This document shows positions 43,099 through 51,093 of a DNA stretch of 64,000 nt, piece by piece. This stretch comes from JBEVOS01 sp964563395 (GTDB lineage Bacteria; Pseudomonadota; Alphaproteobacteria; Caulobacterales; Aquidulcibacteraceae). The DNA is taken from positions 124,001-188,000 of the forward strand of contig CAZLWK010000003.1 in NCBI GenBank assembly GCA_964563395.1. The letters run 5' to 3'. A program made the position numbers and the translations under genes. The notes beneath the pieces are model-generated. The model made no database searches and was not told the origin of the DNA. It worked only from the letters and a program-made list of their open reading frames with translations. Numbering within the stretch: position 1 is the stretch's first letter; each line of letters begins with the position of its first letter.

Positions 43099-43781
43099 AA
43101 GCCCTGCCGCGCGCGCGCCCAGCGCGTCAGCGCCTCCGCCGCCGCGAGACCGGCGATGGCGAGCGCGAAGGAGAGACCCGCGAGCCGCAGCGCCTGCGCC
43201 TCGCCGCCGGGAATTTGCAGCGCGCTATAAATGGCGAGCGGCAAGGTCTGCGTTTCGCCCGGCACGTTGGAGGCGAACGTGATGACCGCGCCGAACTCGC
43301 CAAGGCCGGCGGCGAACGCCGTCACCGCGCCCGCGAGCACGCCCGGCGCGGCGAGCGGCAAGGCGATGGAGAAGAAGCGATCGAGCGGCGCGGCGCGCAG
43401 CGTCGCGGCCGCCTCCATGAGCCCGCCCTCGATCGCCTCGAACGACAAGCGAATCGCGCGCACCATGAGCGGAAAGCTCATCACGGCGGTGGCGAGCGCG
43501 GCGCCCTCCGCGCTGAAGGCGACGCGGATGCCGAACGCATCGTCGAGCCAGGCGCCGATGGGGCCGCGCCGGCCGAACGCCAGGAGCAGCAGAAAGCCGA
43601 TCAAGACGGGCGGCAGAACGAGCGGCAGATGCGTCAGTCCATCGAGCAGACTCTTGCCCGGAAAGCTGGGGCGCGACAGCGCATAGGCGACCACAATCGC
43701 CAGCGGCAGCGCGAACACGATCGCGCGCACGGCGACGCCAAAACTCGTGGCGAGGATGGTGATTTCTTCGGCGGTGAGCAT
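43095..43781 (-). CDS. modB: Molybdate ABC transporter, permease
   Basis: 228 residues with five to six membrane helices. The EAA loop reads EAAATLRAAPLDRFFSIALP, the contact to ModC. The start at 43781 (MLTAEEITIL) matches ModB N-termini; the longer frame starts from TTG. It is first of the coupled group modB-modC-modE. Confidence 0.92.
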   Translation of the reverse strand: MLTAEEITILATSFGVAVRAIVFALPLAIVVAYALSRPSFPGKSLLDGLTHLPLVLPPVLIGFLLLLAFGRRGPIGAWLDDAFGIRVAFSAEGAALATAVMSFPLMVRAIRLSFEAIEGGLMEAAATLRAAPLDRFFSIALPLAAPGVLAGAVTAFAAGLGEFGAVITFASNVPGETQTLPLAIYSALQIPGGEAQALRLAGLSFALAIAGLAAAEALTRWARARQGL

Positions 43782-43955
43782 GGGCGCGCTGCGCGCCAAG
43801 CTCTAGGCGTTGGCGTGCGCCCGCGCCAGTGCGCACAGATGCCGGGCGTCGTCGCGGGAGAAAAGTCGCCTGATTGGACGACGCGCAGCCCATTTCGCGC
43901 CGCCAGCGCTGCGCCGGCGGCGTGAAGGCGCGCCATATTCGAGACGGGCGCCGCT

Positions 43956-44612
43956 TCAGGACGTGTTTCGCCGCCCCAGCAGCCTGTCGCCCATCGCCTT
44001 GAGCGCGCGATAGGCCTGGATATGGCTCCGCTCCAGCCGATAGCTCTGCGGCGCAAGCCGTTTCGGCAGCGGCGCGTGCAGGAATGATTGCGGCGCAAGC
44101 CGCATCGCGGCGAGCTTGCGCGCGAGGGCGGCGATGGCGCGCTCGGGATTTTCGCCGAGCCGGCGCAGCGCCTCGAGCCGATAGGCGAGCGTGCGCGCGC
44201 CCGCGCCAGCGCTCTCAAAATTCTTCGCGCGCCCGCCATGATCGCGCTCCTTGCCGCCGCCGCCCTTGAACGCCGGCATCGCCATGATGACGCGCCAGCG
44301 CGCGGGGTCTTCGCTCCAGCGCGGCGGCGCGCGATACGATTCGGCGGCGTGCGGCGCGTAAGGCGCATAGACGAAAGCCGCCACGCGCGGCGCGGCTTCG
44401 ATGAAGAGAAGACGCAACGCGATGCGCTCCAGCATGAGAATGGAATCGGCGAGCGCGCGGCGCGCCTCATGCGGCAGCACGCGAAGCAGCGCGAGCGCGG
44501 TGAGCCCGCCCCAATGCGCGATCAAGGCGGCGACCTCGGCGCGAATGAGCGGCCAGCCATGCGGGCTTTCAAGGAACCCATCTTCGACGGGCGGCAGATC
44601 GGGAATGTCCAT
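43956..44612 (-). CDS. Hypothetical protein, 218 residues
   Basis: Begins MDIPDLPPVEDGFLE. The N-terminal half is helical with a hydrophobic stretch (GGLTALALLRVL and LERIALRLLFIEAAPRV); the centre has a Gly/Lys-rich loop (FKGGGGKERDHGG) and the C-terminal half is Arg/Leu-rich, ending LGRRNTS. No signal peptide or known family is recognised. It is upstream of modB on the same strand with a 174-base gap (43782-43955) that holds no feature I can support, so co-transcription is uncertain. Confidence 0.65.
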   Translation of the reverse strand: MDIPDLPPVEDGFLESPHGWPLIRAEVAALIAHWGGLTALALLRVLPHEARRALADSILMLERIALRLLFIEAAPRVAAFVYAPYAPHAAESYRAPPRWSEDPARWRVIMAMPAFKGGGGKERDHGGRAKNFESAGAGARTLAYRLEALRRLGENPERAIAALARKLAAMRLAPQSFLHAPLPKRLAPQSYRLERSHIQAYRALKAMGDRLLGRRNTS

Positions 44613-44659
44613 GCGCGCAAGCTTAAGCGCGGTTCAAGCTAGGTCGGATTGGGCGATGC

Positions 44660-44690
44660 TTTCCCCCCTCACCCTACCCGCGCTCACGCA
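44660..44690. repeat. Truncated copy of the dispersed repeat, left of the ThsB-like gene
   Basis: TTTCCCCCCTCACCCTACCC resembles the start of the copy at 45490-45532 (TTCTCCCCCTCACCCCGCCC) in the same orientation, but the hairpin arm is missing. The ThsB-like gene lies between the two copies. Confidence 0.45.
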
Positions 44691-44708
44691 CGTTTTTGGT
44701 GAGTGTGA

Positions 44709-45371
44709 TTACTTGAACGGCCAAATTCCCCGTTTTGGCTCCGTAGCCTGCGGCGCGAGGCCAGCAAGCCGCGCTTCGAATGGAAGCTTTTTCAGAACGT
44801 CATCGCGTGCCGAAGGGAGCGGTCCGCGATAGCGGATAAGCTTGTCATCCTCGGTCTCGCGCATCGCCCAGTTCGGCCTGCCGCCAACAAGGCGAATGAC
44901 GTTTGCTACGATCTCTTGCGTAACACGGCCGCAGACGGCATGCGGTAGTCCGATTTCTGCGACTTCTGACACCAATGCAGCCCTGCGCTGCTGGTCCTCA
45001 TCTTGATCCACGAACAGAATTGGAATTGCGTAGCCCACAGCGGCGAGTTGAACTTCCCAGGTCACCCATTCGGAACGCCCTGCGCCAACCCTGCTCGGGG
45101 CGACGAGAATGTCGGACGTGTAAATGCGCGCTGCGATCTCGGCCTGTATTTTGAGCTTAGGCAAATCGCCGCCACGCGGTCCCGCCATTTGCTGACGAGC
45201 GGACAAGGAGACATCTTGAACAGAAAAGCCTTCTCGATTGAGAGATGCGATTACATCCGTGTAAAGCTGATCGTCCTTGTCGTAGCGATGACTAATGAAG
45301 ATGCGAAGACGACGCTCTTCGCTTCCCGGTTTCCAATATGAAAGCTGCGAGGAAGTCATAGCACCCACCAT
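44709..45371 (-). CDS. ThsB-like TIR (MTH538/PF08937-type) domain protein, orphan
   Basis: 220 residues. RLRIFISHRYDKDDQLYTDVI (about residues 21-41) is the first strand and helix; then VQDVSLSA, LKIQAEIAARIYTSDILVAPSR, EWVTWEVQLAAVGYAIPILFVDQ with Glu106 in the WxxWE element expected at the TIR active site. This layout fits the ThsB TIR-like family that makes a cyclic-ADPR-type signal in Thoeris defence. The last 90 residues (RPNWAMRETEDDKLIRYRG...) match nothing I know. No ThsA effector is adjacent. The gene is lower in GC than its neighbours and lies between copies of a dispersed repeat, so it was probably acquired. The alternative start MTSSQLSYW is at 45359. Confidence 0.75.
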   Translation of the reverse strand: MVGAMTSSQLSYWKPGSEERRLRIFISHRYDKDDQLYTDVIASLNREGFSVQDVSLSARQQMAGPRGGDLPKLKIQAEIAARIYTSDILVAPSRVGAGRSEWVTWEVQLAAVGYAIPILFVDQDEDQQRRAALVSEVAEIGLPHAVCGRVTQEIVANVIRLVGGRPNWAMRETEDDKLIRYRGPLPSARDDVLKKLPFEARLAGLAPQATEPKRGIWPFK

Positions 45372-45486
45372 GCCCGGCCGTCTGACGCAGCCTGAGACGA
45401 GGGTTAACAGAAAATGAACTCGCTGTCGCCGGCATCCCGCGACGCTCTCAGTCCATTACTGCGGAGCTGGAGCTCCGCCACGCAGC

Positions 45487-45532
45487 GCTTCTCCCCCTCA
45501 CCCCGCCCTCTCCCACATGCATGGGGAGAGGG
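45487..45532. repeat. Dispersed palindromic repeat copy
   Basis: TTCTCCCCCTCACCCCG followed by the hairpin CCCTCTCCC (45506-45514) / GGGAGAGGG (45524-45532). It lies 14 bases downstream of the minus-strand SDR stop at 45546 and may act as a terminator or RNA-stabilising element. The rest of 45372-45545 holds nothing else I can support. Confidence 0.6.
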
Positions 45533-45545
45533 TTCGCGTCGCCGC

Positions 45546-46235
45546 TTACACGCGCCCCATCACGGGAATGAGCGCGCCGGTTACGGCGCTGGCTTCCGCC
45601 GACGCCAAGAACAGAATGATCGCGGCCAGTTCCGACGGCGCGACCCATTTGGAAAAGTCCGCGTCGGGCATGTCCTTGCGGTTCATCGCCGTGTCGATGA
45701 TCGAGGGCAGGACCGCGTTCACGGTGATCCCCTTATCCTTCATCTCCTCGGCCAAAGCTTCGGTGAGCCGATGCACGCCCGCCTTGGAGGCGGCGTAGGG
45801 CCCCATCCCGGCGCCGGCCTTCAATGCGCCATTCGCGCCGATATTGACGATGCGGCCGGACCCGCTGGCGATCAGGGCCGGCAGCGCGGCGCGGCTGGCG
45901 TTGAGCGCGGTCATGACGTTGACGCGGTGCAGGAAGTCCCACGTCTTGGGATCGCCGTCCGCCACCGTCTCCCAGCGGAACGTGCCGGCGATGTTGATCA
46001 GCGCGTCGAGGCCGCCAAGGCCGGCGCGCGCCGTCTCGATGGCGACGCCCGCCGCCTCCGGCGCGCCGAGATCGGCGCCGGGCACGAGGATGGCGCCGGC
46101 GCCGAGCCCAAGGTCCGCCGGCGCGCTCGGCCCCGCATCGACCACCGCCACGCGCCAGCCCGCCGCCTCGGCCCTGCGCGCCACTTCCGAACCCAGCGCG
46201 CCGAAGCCGCCCGTGATCACAATCCTGCGCGCCAT
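45546..46235 (-). CDS. SDR family protein, catalytic Ser replaced
   Basis: 229 residues with VITGGFGALGSEVAR, VVDAGP after strand 2 (acidic, NAD-like), NIAG and YAASK. Counting 13 residues back from the active Tyr, where its paralogues in this window have Ser, this protein has Ala (in NIGANGALK). Activity may therefore be reduced or the protein may only bind cofactor. It is divergent from argB (about 100 bases between starts). Confidence 0.82.
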   Translation of the reverse strand: MARRIVITGGFGALGSEVARRAEAAGWRVAVVDAGPSAPADLGLGAGAILVPGADLGAPEAAGVAIETARAGLGGLDALINIAGTFRWETVADGDPKTWDFLHRVNVMTALNASRAALPALIASGSGRIVNIGANGALKAGAGMGPYAASKAGVHRLTEALAEEMKDKGITVNAVLPSIIDTAMNRKDMPDADFSKWVAPSELAAIILFLASAEASAVTGALIPVMGRV

Positions 46236-46338
46236 GCTCTCATCCCTCCACCTCGGCTTTCATGCGCAAGCGCGCACGCGCGCGCAACCGCTGAAGCCGA
46301 CGTTTGCGTCCGCGTGCGGCGCGCCCTAAACGAGCGCC

Positions 46339-47253
46339 GTGACCAAGACGCCCAATCTTCAGAACGGCCTGGCCGTGGCCAAGACGCTGGCGGAGGCGCT
46401 GCCCTTCATCCAGATCTATGACCGCGAGACCGTGGTGGTGAAATATGGCGGCCACGCCATGGGCGACATTGAAACCGCGAAGAAATTTTGCGCGGACGTG
46501 GTGCTCTTGAAGCTCGTGGGCATCGACCCCGTGGTGGTGCATGGCGGGGGCCCGCAGATCAGCCGGATGCTGGAGCGGGCGGGCGTGAAATCGTCCTTCG
46601 TGGACGGATTGCGCGTCACCGACGCGGCCACGATGGAAGTGGCCGAGATGGTTTTATCGGGCAGCGTGAACAAGGAATTGGCGGCGCTGATCACGGCGGC
46701 GGGCGCCGAGGCGGAGGTGCGCGGCGTCGGCCTCTCGGGCAAGGATGCGCGGCTCATCACCGTGGAGAAGGTCAAGCGCACACGGCGCGATCCGGAGAGC
46801 CTGATCGAGCAAGCGGTCGATCTCGGTTTCGTGGGCGATCCGCGCCATGTCGATCCCACTTTGATCCGCACGCTGATCGACGCGCCGGAAGATTATATTC
46901 CCGTCATCGCGCCGATCGGCGTAGCCGCGGACGGCGCGACCTATAACATCAACGCCGACACCGCCGCGGGCGCGGTGGCCGGCGCGCTCAAGGCCAAGCG
47001 CTTCCTGCTCTTGACCGACGTGGCCGGCGTCTTGGACGCGGAGGGCGCGCTGATCCGGCAAATGACCAAGCAAGAGGCGCGCGACCTGATCGCCTCGGGC
47101 GTGGCCAGCGGCGGCATGATCCCGAAGCTGGAGACCTGCATCGCGGCGCTGGAGGCCGGCGTCGAGGCGGCCGTCATCCTGGACGGGCGCCAGCCGCACG
47201 CCTTGCTCATGGAGCTCTTCACCGACCATGGCGCGGGCACGCTCATTCAATAA
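46339..47253 (+). CDS. argB: Acetylglutamate kinase
   Basis: 304 residues from GTG. VVKYGGHAM (nucleotide binding), VVVHGGGPQISRML, GLRVTDAATMEVAEMVL, NKELAALI and YNINADTAAGAVAGAL are all diagnostic. It phosphorylates N-acetylglutamate in arginine biosynthesis and in this group is usually feedback-regulated by arginine and PII. Its end overlaps the DUF1036 gene by 26 bases. Confidence 0.96.
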   Translation: MTKTPNLQNGLAVAKTLAEALPFIQIYDRETVVVKYGGHAMGDIETAKKFCADVVLLKLVGIDPVVVHGGGPQISRMLERAGVKSSFVDGLRVTDAATMEVAEMVLSGSVNKELAALITAAGAEAEVRGVGLSGKDARLITVEKVKRTRRDPESLIEQAVDLGFVGDPRHVDPTLIRTLIDAPEDYIPVIAPIGVAADGATYNINADTAAGAVAGALKAKRFLLLTDVAGVLDAEGALIRQMTKQEARDLIASGVASGGMIPKLETCIAALEAGVEAAVILDGRQPHALLMELFTDHGAGTLIQ

Positions 47254-48427
47254 GGCCGCGCTCGTCGCGGCTTTCCTCGTGCTCGCGCTGCTCATCGGCG
47301 CGGGCGCGAGTTTCGCGCAGCAGCGCGAGCGCGCGCGCCAGGCGCCGCCCGGCTGGTCGCTGTGCAACGAAACCAGCTATGTGCTGGAGGCCGCCACGGG
47401 CCGACCCGACGGGCGCGCCATCCTGGTGCAGGGCTGGGTGCGGCTGCGGCCCGGCGAATGCCGGCTCGCGGTGGCCGGCCCGCTCGCGCGCGGCACGCAC
47501 TATCTCTACGCCCGCACCTCCGCCGCCCATCGCGGCGGGCGCCGGCAATGGGGCGGCGACGCCAGCATCTGCGTCGATCCCAGCGCCAGCTTCACCATCG
47601 AAAACCCGCCCAATTGTGCGCCCATGGGTCTTGAGGAGCGCCAATTCCGCCGCGTGCAGATCAATCGCCGCGACAGCTGGAAAACGAGCTTCGCCGAGGC
47701 GCAGCCCTACACGCTGACGCGCGCGCGCGCCTTCGGCGTGCAGCGCCTGTTGACGGACGCCGGCTATGAAACGCGCGAGGGACGCTCCGGTGTCGATCCG
47801 CGCCAGGTGGCGGCGGCGATCGCGCAATTTCGCGCCGCCGCGCGCCTTGCGCCGAACACCAGCGAGGACGGCCTGATCGACGCGCTGGAGACGGCCGCGC
47901 GGCGCCGCTCCGATCAGATCGGCCTCACGCTCTGCAACAAGACCAATGAGCGGATGTGGACCGCCGTCGCACGTCGCCGCGGCGAGGGCTGGGAGAGCCG
48001 CGGCTGGTGGCCGCTCGGGCCCGGCGGCTGCGTACGCACGATCGACGAACCGCTCTTGCAGGACAGCTATTTCGTCAGCGCGACCTTGGAGAGCGCGGAA
48101 GGCGATCGATTCCTGGCGCAGGGCGGCGAACCCTTCTGCACGAGCCCCGCGCGCTTCGCGATCCTGGGGCGCGAGCGCTGCGAGGAGCGCTATTACAATG
48201 TCGCCTCGTTCACGCGCATCAGCGCCAATAGCCGTCCCGGTCTGACGGTTGATTTTCACGAGCGCGATTTCCTGCCCGCCGGCGAACGGCCCGCGCTCGC
48301 CGCCGTGCAGCAGCGCGATGCGGACGTGGCCGCCCCGCAAGGCGGCTATCAGCGCGGCATCGCGCCGGCCAGCGCGCCCAACCGGCCGCCCGCGCGCGCG
48401 GATGCGCCGGCGGCGCAACGCCCATGA
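47228..48427 (+). CDS. DUF1036 domain exported protein
   Basis: 399 residues. A signal peptide (KAALVAAFLVLALLIGAGASFAQ) is followed by two DUF1036-type modules: LCNETSYVLEAATGR...GWVRLRPGECRLAVAGPL and, from about residue 238, LCNKTNERMWTAVARR...WWPLGPGGCVRTIDEPL. Cys residues in pairs suggest disulfides in the periplasm. The Pro/Ala-rich tail is unstructured. The family is widespread next to argB-like genes in alphaproteobacteria, function unknown. The start lies inside argB and the stop overlaps the nucleotidase gene (ATGA). Confidence 0.82.
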   Translation: MARARSFNKAALVAAFLVLALLIGAGASFAQQRERARQAPPGWSLCNETSYVLEAATGRPDGRAILVQGWVRLRPGECRLAVAGPLARGTHYLYARTSAAHRGGRRQWGGDASICVDPSASFTIENPPNCAPMGLEERQFRRVQINRRDSWKTSFAEAQPYTLTRARAFGVQRLLTDAGYETREGRSGVDPRQVAAAIAQFRAAARLAPNTSEDGLIDALETAARRRSDQIGLTLCNKTNERMWTAVARRRGEGWESRGWWPLGPGGCVRTIDEPLLQDSYFVSATLESAEGDRFLAQGGEPFCTSPARFAILGRERCEERYYNVASFTRISANSRPGLTVDFHERDFLPAGERPALAAVQQRDADVAAPQGGYQRGIAPASAPNRPPARADAPAAQRP

Positions 48428-49101
48428 AGATCGCCGCGCGCCTCGGCGCCATCGACGATTGGGTGTTCGATCTCGACAACACGCTCTATCCGGTGACCGG
48501 GCCGATCTGGGACGCGCTGGGCGGGCGCATGACCGAATTCGTCGCGCGCGCGACGGGCCTTCCGCCGGACGAAGCCTATGCGCTGCAGGAGCGCTATTTG
48601 ATCGAGTACGGCGCCACCATCGCCGGCATGGTGAAACATCACGGCGTCGATCCGCACGAATTTCTCGATTACGTGCATGACGTGGATGTGAGCGCGGTGG
48701 CGGCGGACGCCGAGCTCGTCGCCTTGGTGCGCGCGCTGCCCGGCCGCAAGCTCGTCTACACCAATGGCGCGCGCGCGCATGCGGATCGCATCCTCGATCG
48801 GCTCGGCGCGCACGAAGCGTTTGACGGAATCTTCGCGCTGGAATGCGCAGACCTCTATCCAAAGCCCGCGCGTGAGAGCTTTGAGCGGCTGATCGCGCGC
48901 TACGCGATCGATCCCAAGCGCGCGCTGATGGTGGAGGATACGCCGCGCAATCTCACCACCGCGCACGAACTCGGCTTCGCCACGGTGCTGCTGCACCCCG
49001 AGCCGGGCGGCGATTTCGGCGATCACGTGCACCACGCCACCGATTGCCTGAAAGGCTTTCTGCGCGAGGCGCTGGAACGGCGCGCGGCGGCGCTCATTTG
49101 A
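48424..49101 (+). CDS. HAD-family pyrimidine 5'-nucleotidase
   Basis: 225 residues. HAD motif I is FDLDNTLYP (DxDxT), motif II is VYTNGARAH, the motif III Lys is in LYPKPARESF and motif IV is MVEDTPRNL. The cap has ALQERYLIEYGATIAGMVKHHGVDP as in Sdt1/YjjG-like pyrimidine nucleotidases. It dephosphorylates UMP/CMP or modified pyrimidine nucleotides. It overlaps the DUF1036 gene by four bases. Confidence 0.9.
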   Translation: MKIAARLGAIDDWVFDLDNTLYPVTGPIWDALGGRMTEFVARATGLPPDEAYALQERYLIEYGATIAGMVKHHGVDPHEFLDYVHDVDVSAVAADAELVALVRALPGRKLVYTNGARAHADRILDRLGAHEAFDGIFALECADLYPKPARESFERLIARYAIDPKRALMVEDTPRNLTTAHELGFATVLLHPEPGGDFGDHVHHATDCLKGFLREALERRAAALI

Positions 49102-49109
49102 AGCCGCGC

Positions 49110-49138
49110 TTGACACTTTGTAATATATAAGTTACAAA
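49110..49138 (+). promoter_or_regulatory. Promoter and autoregulatory operator of the toxin-antitoxin pair
   Basis: A -35 box TTGACA (49110-49115) and a -10 box TACAAA (49133-49138) are 17 bases apart. An inverted repeat TTTGTAA (49117-49123) / TTACAAA (49132-49138) covers the spacer and -10, the right layout for antitoxin autorepression. Transcription would begin near 49145, two bases before the toxin GTG. Confidence 0.65.
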
Positions 49139-49146
49139 TTCTTCCA

Positions 49147-49452
49147 GTGGCGCGCGTCCTCCGTACTGAAGGTTTTGATACGTGGCTGCGCGCCTTGCGC
49201 GACCTTCACGGCCGGGCCCGCATCGACATGCGGATCAAGCGGCTCGCGAATGGAAATCCTGGCGATGCAAGGCCCGTGGGCCAAGGCGTCAGCGAACTTC
49301 GGATCGATGTCGGTCCCGGGTATCGTGTCTATTACGCAAGCAAGGGCCAGGAGCTGATTGTGCTCCTCGCCGGCGGCGACAAATCCACGCAAACGCGTGA
49401 CATCGAAAACGCTCTGGCGCTTTGGGAAAGCTGGAAGGCTGAAAATCCATGA
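49147..49452 (+). CDS. Type II toxin of the RelE/ParE (HigB-like) family
   Basis: 101 residues from GTG. It has FDTWLRALRDLHGRARIDMRIKRLANGNPGD, then VGQGVSELRIDVGPGYRVYYASKGQELIVLLAGGDKSTQTRDI, the addiction-module killer protein type, in which the Arg and Tyr of GYRVYY and the Lys of GGDKSTQ are conserved. It is likely to cleave mRNA or bind gyrase/ribosomes. There is no ribosome binding site, and the predicted transcript starts at about 49145, so translation may be leaderless. The toxin comes first, as in HigBA pairs. Confidence 0.85.
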   Translation: MARVLRTEGFDTWLRALRDLHGRARIDMRIKRLANGNPGDARPVGQGVSELRIDVGPGYRVYYASKGQELIVLLAGGDKSTQTRDIENALALWESWKAENP

Positions 49453-49751
49453 GCAAGGTCCACACGCGTCCCTACGACAGCGCCGATTACATCGACACGC
49501 CAGAAGCGGCGGCCGCCTATTTGGAGGCGGCGCTAGAAGACGGCGATCCTCAAATCATCGCGGCCACACTTGGCGACATTGCCCGCTCCAAGGGCATGGC
49601 GATGATCGCCGAGCGCGCTGGCCTCGCGCGCGAAGCGCTCTACAAATCCCTCAGCGCGGACGGCAATCCACGCCTCTCCACCTTGGTGAGCGTGCTCAAG
49701 GCGATGGGCCTGCGTTTGTCCGTCACCGTGGACGAAGACGCCGCAGCCTGA
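49449..49751 (+). CDS. Antitoxin with HTH domain (HigA-like/addiction module antidote)
   Basis: 100 residues: DTPEAAAAYLEAALEDGDPQIIAATLGDIARSKGMAMIAERAGLAREALYKSLSADGNPRLSTLVSVLKAMGLRLSV is the putative addiction-module antidote fold, with a C-terminal helix-turn-helix (IAERAGLAREALYKSL). It overlaps the toxin by four bases and should bind the inverted repeat at 49117-49138. Confidence 0.85.
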   Translation: MSKVHTRPYDSADYIDTPEAAAAYLEAALEDGDPQIIAATLGDIARSKGMAMIAERAGLAREALYKSLSADGNPRLSTLVSVLKAMGLRLSVTVDEDAAA

Positions 49752-49801
49752 GCGCCTGAGGACCGGTTTTCAGCCGCCGCGAAATCCACTAGGGCTCGCC
49801 C

Positions 49802-50629
49802 ATGACAGTCGCCCTGCAAACCGCCATCGACGCCGCCTGGGAGGCCCGCGACGGCGTCTCCGCCGAGACCAAAGGCCCCGTCCGCGAGGCGGTGACCGAA
49901 GCGCTCGCCCTGCTCGACAGCGGGCGCGCGCGCGTGGCGAGCCGCGAGGCCGATGGCTGGCGCGTGCATCAATGGCTGAAGAAGGCCGTTCTGCTCTCCT
50001 TCCGGCTCAATCCCAATGCGCGGATCGAGGGCGCGCCGGGCGGCGGCGCGTGGTGGGATAAAGTGCCTTCAAAATTCGCCGGCATGAGCGATTCCGATTT
50101 CACTGCGGCCGGTTTTCGCGCCGTGCCGGGCGCGATCGTGCGGCGCGGCTCGCACATCGCCAAGAACGTGGTTTTGATGCCGAGCTTCGTGAACATTGGC
50201 GCCTTCGTCGACGAGGGCACGATGGTGGACACCTGGTCCACCGTCGGCTCGTGCGCGCAGATCGGCAAGCGCGTGCATATTTCCGGCGGCGTCGGCATTG
50301 GCGGCGTGCTTGAGCCGCTGCAGGCCGAGCCTGTGATCATCGAGGACGATTGCTTCATCGGCGCGCGTTCGGAGGTGGCCGAAGGCGTGATCGTGCGCGA
50401 AGGCGCAGTGATTTCGATGGGCGTGTTTTTGGGCCAATCGACCAAGATCATCGACCGCAAGACGGGCGAAGTGTTCCGCGGCGAGGTGCCGGCCTATTCC
50501 GTCGTCGTGCCAGGCACGATGCCCGATCCGCACGGGACCGGGCCATCGCTCGCCTGCGCCGTGATCGTCAAGCGCGTGGATGCGCAGACGCGCTCCAAGA
50601 CCAGCATCAACGAGCTGTTGCGCGATTGA
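49802..50629 (+). CDS. dapD: 2,3,4,5-tetrahydropyridine-2,6-dicarboxylate N-succinyltransferase
   Basis: 275 residues. The left-handed beta-helix hexapeptide repeats are clear (VVLMPSFVNIGAFVDEGTMVDTWSTVGSCAQIG, HISGGVGIGGVLEPLQAEPVIIEDDCFIGA), as are NPNARIEG and the family C-terminus VIVKRVDAQTRSKTSINELLRD. It uses succinyl-CoA in the lysine/diaminopimelate pathway. dapE follows about 460 bases on. Confidence 0.96.
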   Translation: MTVALQTAIDAAWEARDGVSAETKGPVREAVTEALALLDSGRARVASREADGWRVHQWLKKAVLLSFRLNPNARIEGAPGGGAWWDKVPSKFAGMSDSDFTAAGFRAVPGAIVRRGSHIAKNVVLMPSFVNIGAFVDEGTMVDTWSTVGSCAQIGKRVHISGGVGIGGVLEPLQAEPVIIEDDCFIGARSEVAEGVIVREGAVISMGVFLGQSTKIIDRKTGEVFRGEVPAYSVVVPGTMPDPHGTGPSLACAVIVKRVDAQTRSKTSINELLRD

Positions 50630-50651
50630 CGCCGATCTTGGCGAACGCGCC

Positions 50652-50990
50652 TTAGCGGCCCGCGACCAGGGACAGCGTCATCTCGCCTTGCGGGCCGGAG
50701 ACGGTCCACGTCTCGCCCACGTTGCGCTCGCCCAATTCGGGATAGCATTCGGCCGCGCCGCCTTGGGGCGTGAGGCAAAGCTGGCCGTTGTTTTCGGCCC
50801 AGGCGCCTTGCACGGCCGAACCGTCCGGCAGCGCCATGGAATAGGTGTTGTCGGCGTTGAAATGCACGCGCACCTCGGGCCCGCCGGTGACGGCGGCGAC
50901 GAGCGTATTGCCGAACATGTTCTCCATGGCGCCTGCGGCCGGCGCGATCGCGGCGGCGCCGAGCGCCAGCGCGATGAGCATCTTTTTCAT
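50652..50990 (-). CDS. Small secreted protein, hypothetical
   Basis: 112 residues. A signal peptide MKKMLIALALGAAAIAPAAGA is followed by a beta-rich domain with NTYSMALPDGSAVQGAWAENNGQLCLTP, two Cys (likely disulfide) and WTVSGPQGEMTLSLVAGR. A GGAGG ribosome binding site precedes the ATG. It sits inverted between dapD and dapE, so it is not part of the dap transcription unit. The family is unknown to me. Confidence 0.8.
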   Translation of the reverse strand: MKKMLIALALGAAAIAPAAGAMENMFGNTLVAAVTGGPEVRVHFNADNTYSMALPDGSAVQGAWAENNGQLCLTPQGGAAECYPELGERNVGETWTVSGPQGEMTLSLVAGR

Positions 50991-51093
50991 GAAGTCCTCC
51001 CGAAAGATCGATCCGTGCGCGGATACGCGAGCACTTAGCCCCACGCAAGCGGCGGCTTTGCGGCGGCGATGAAGCCTTCTAAGAAAAGTCACG

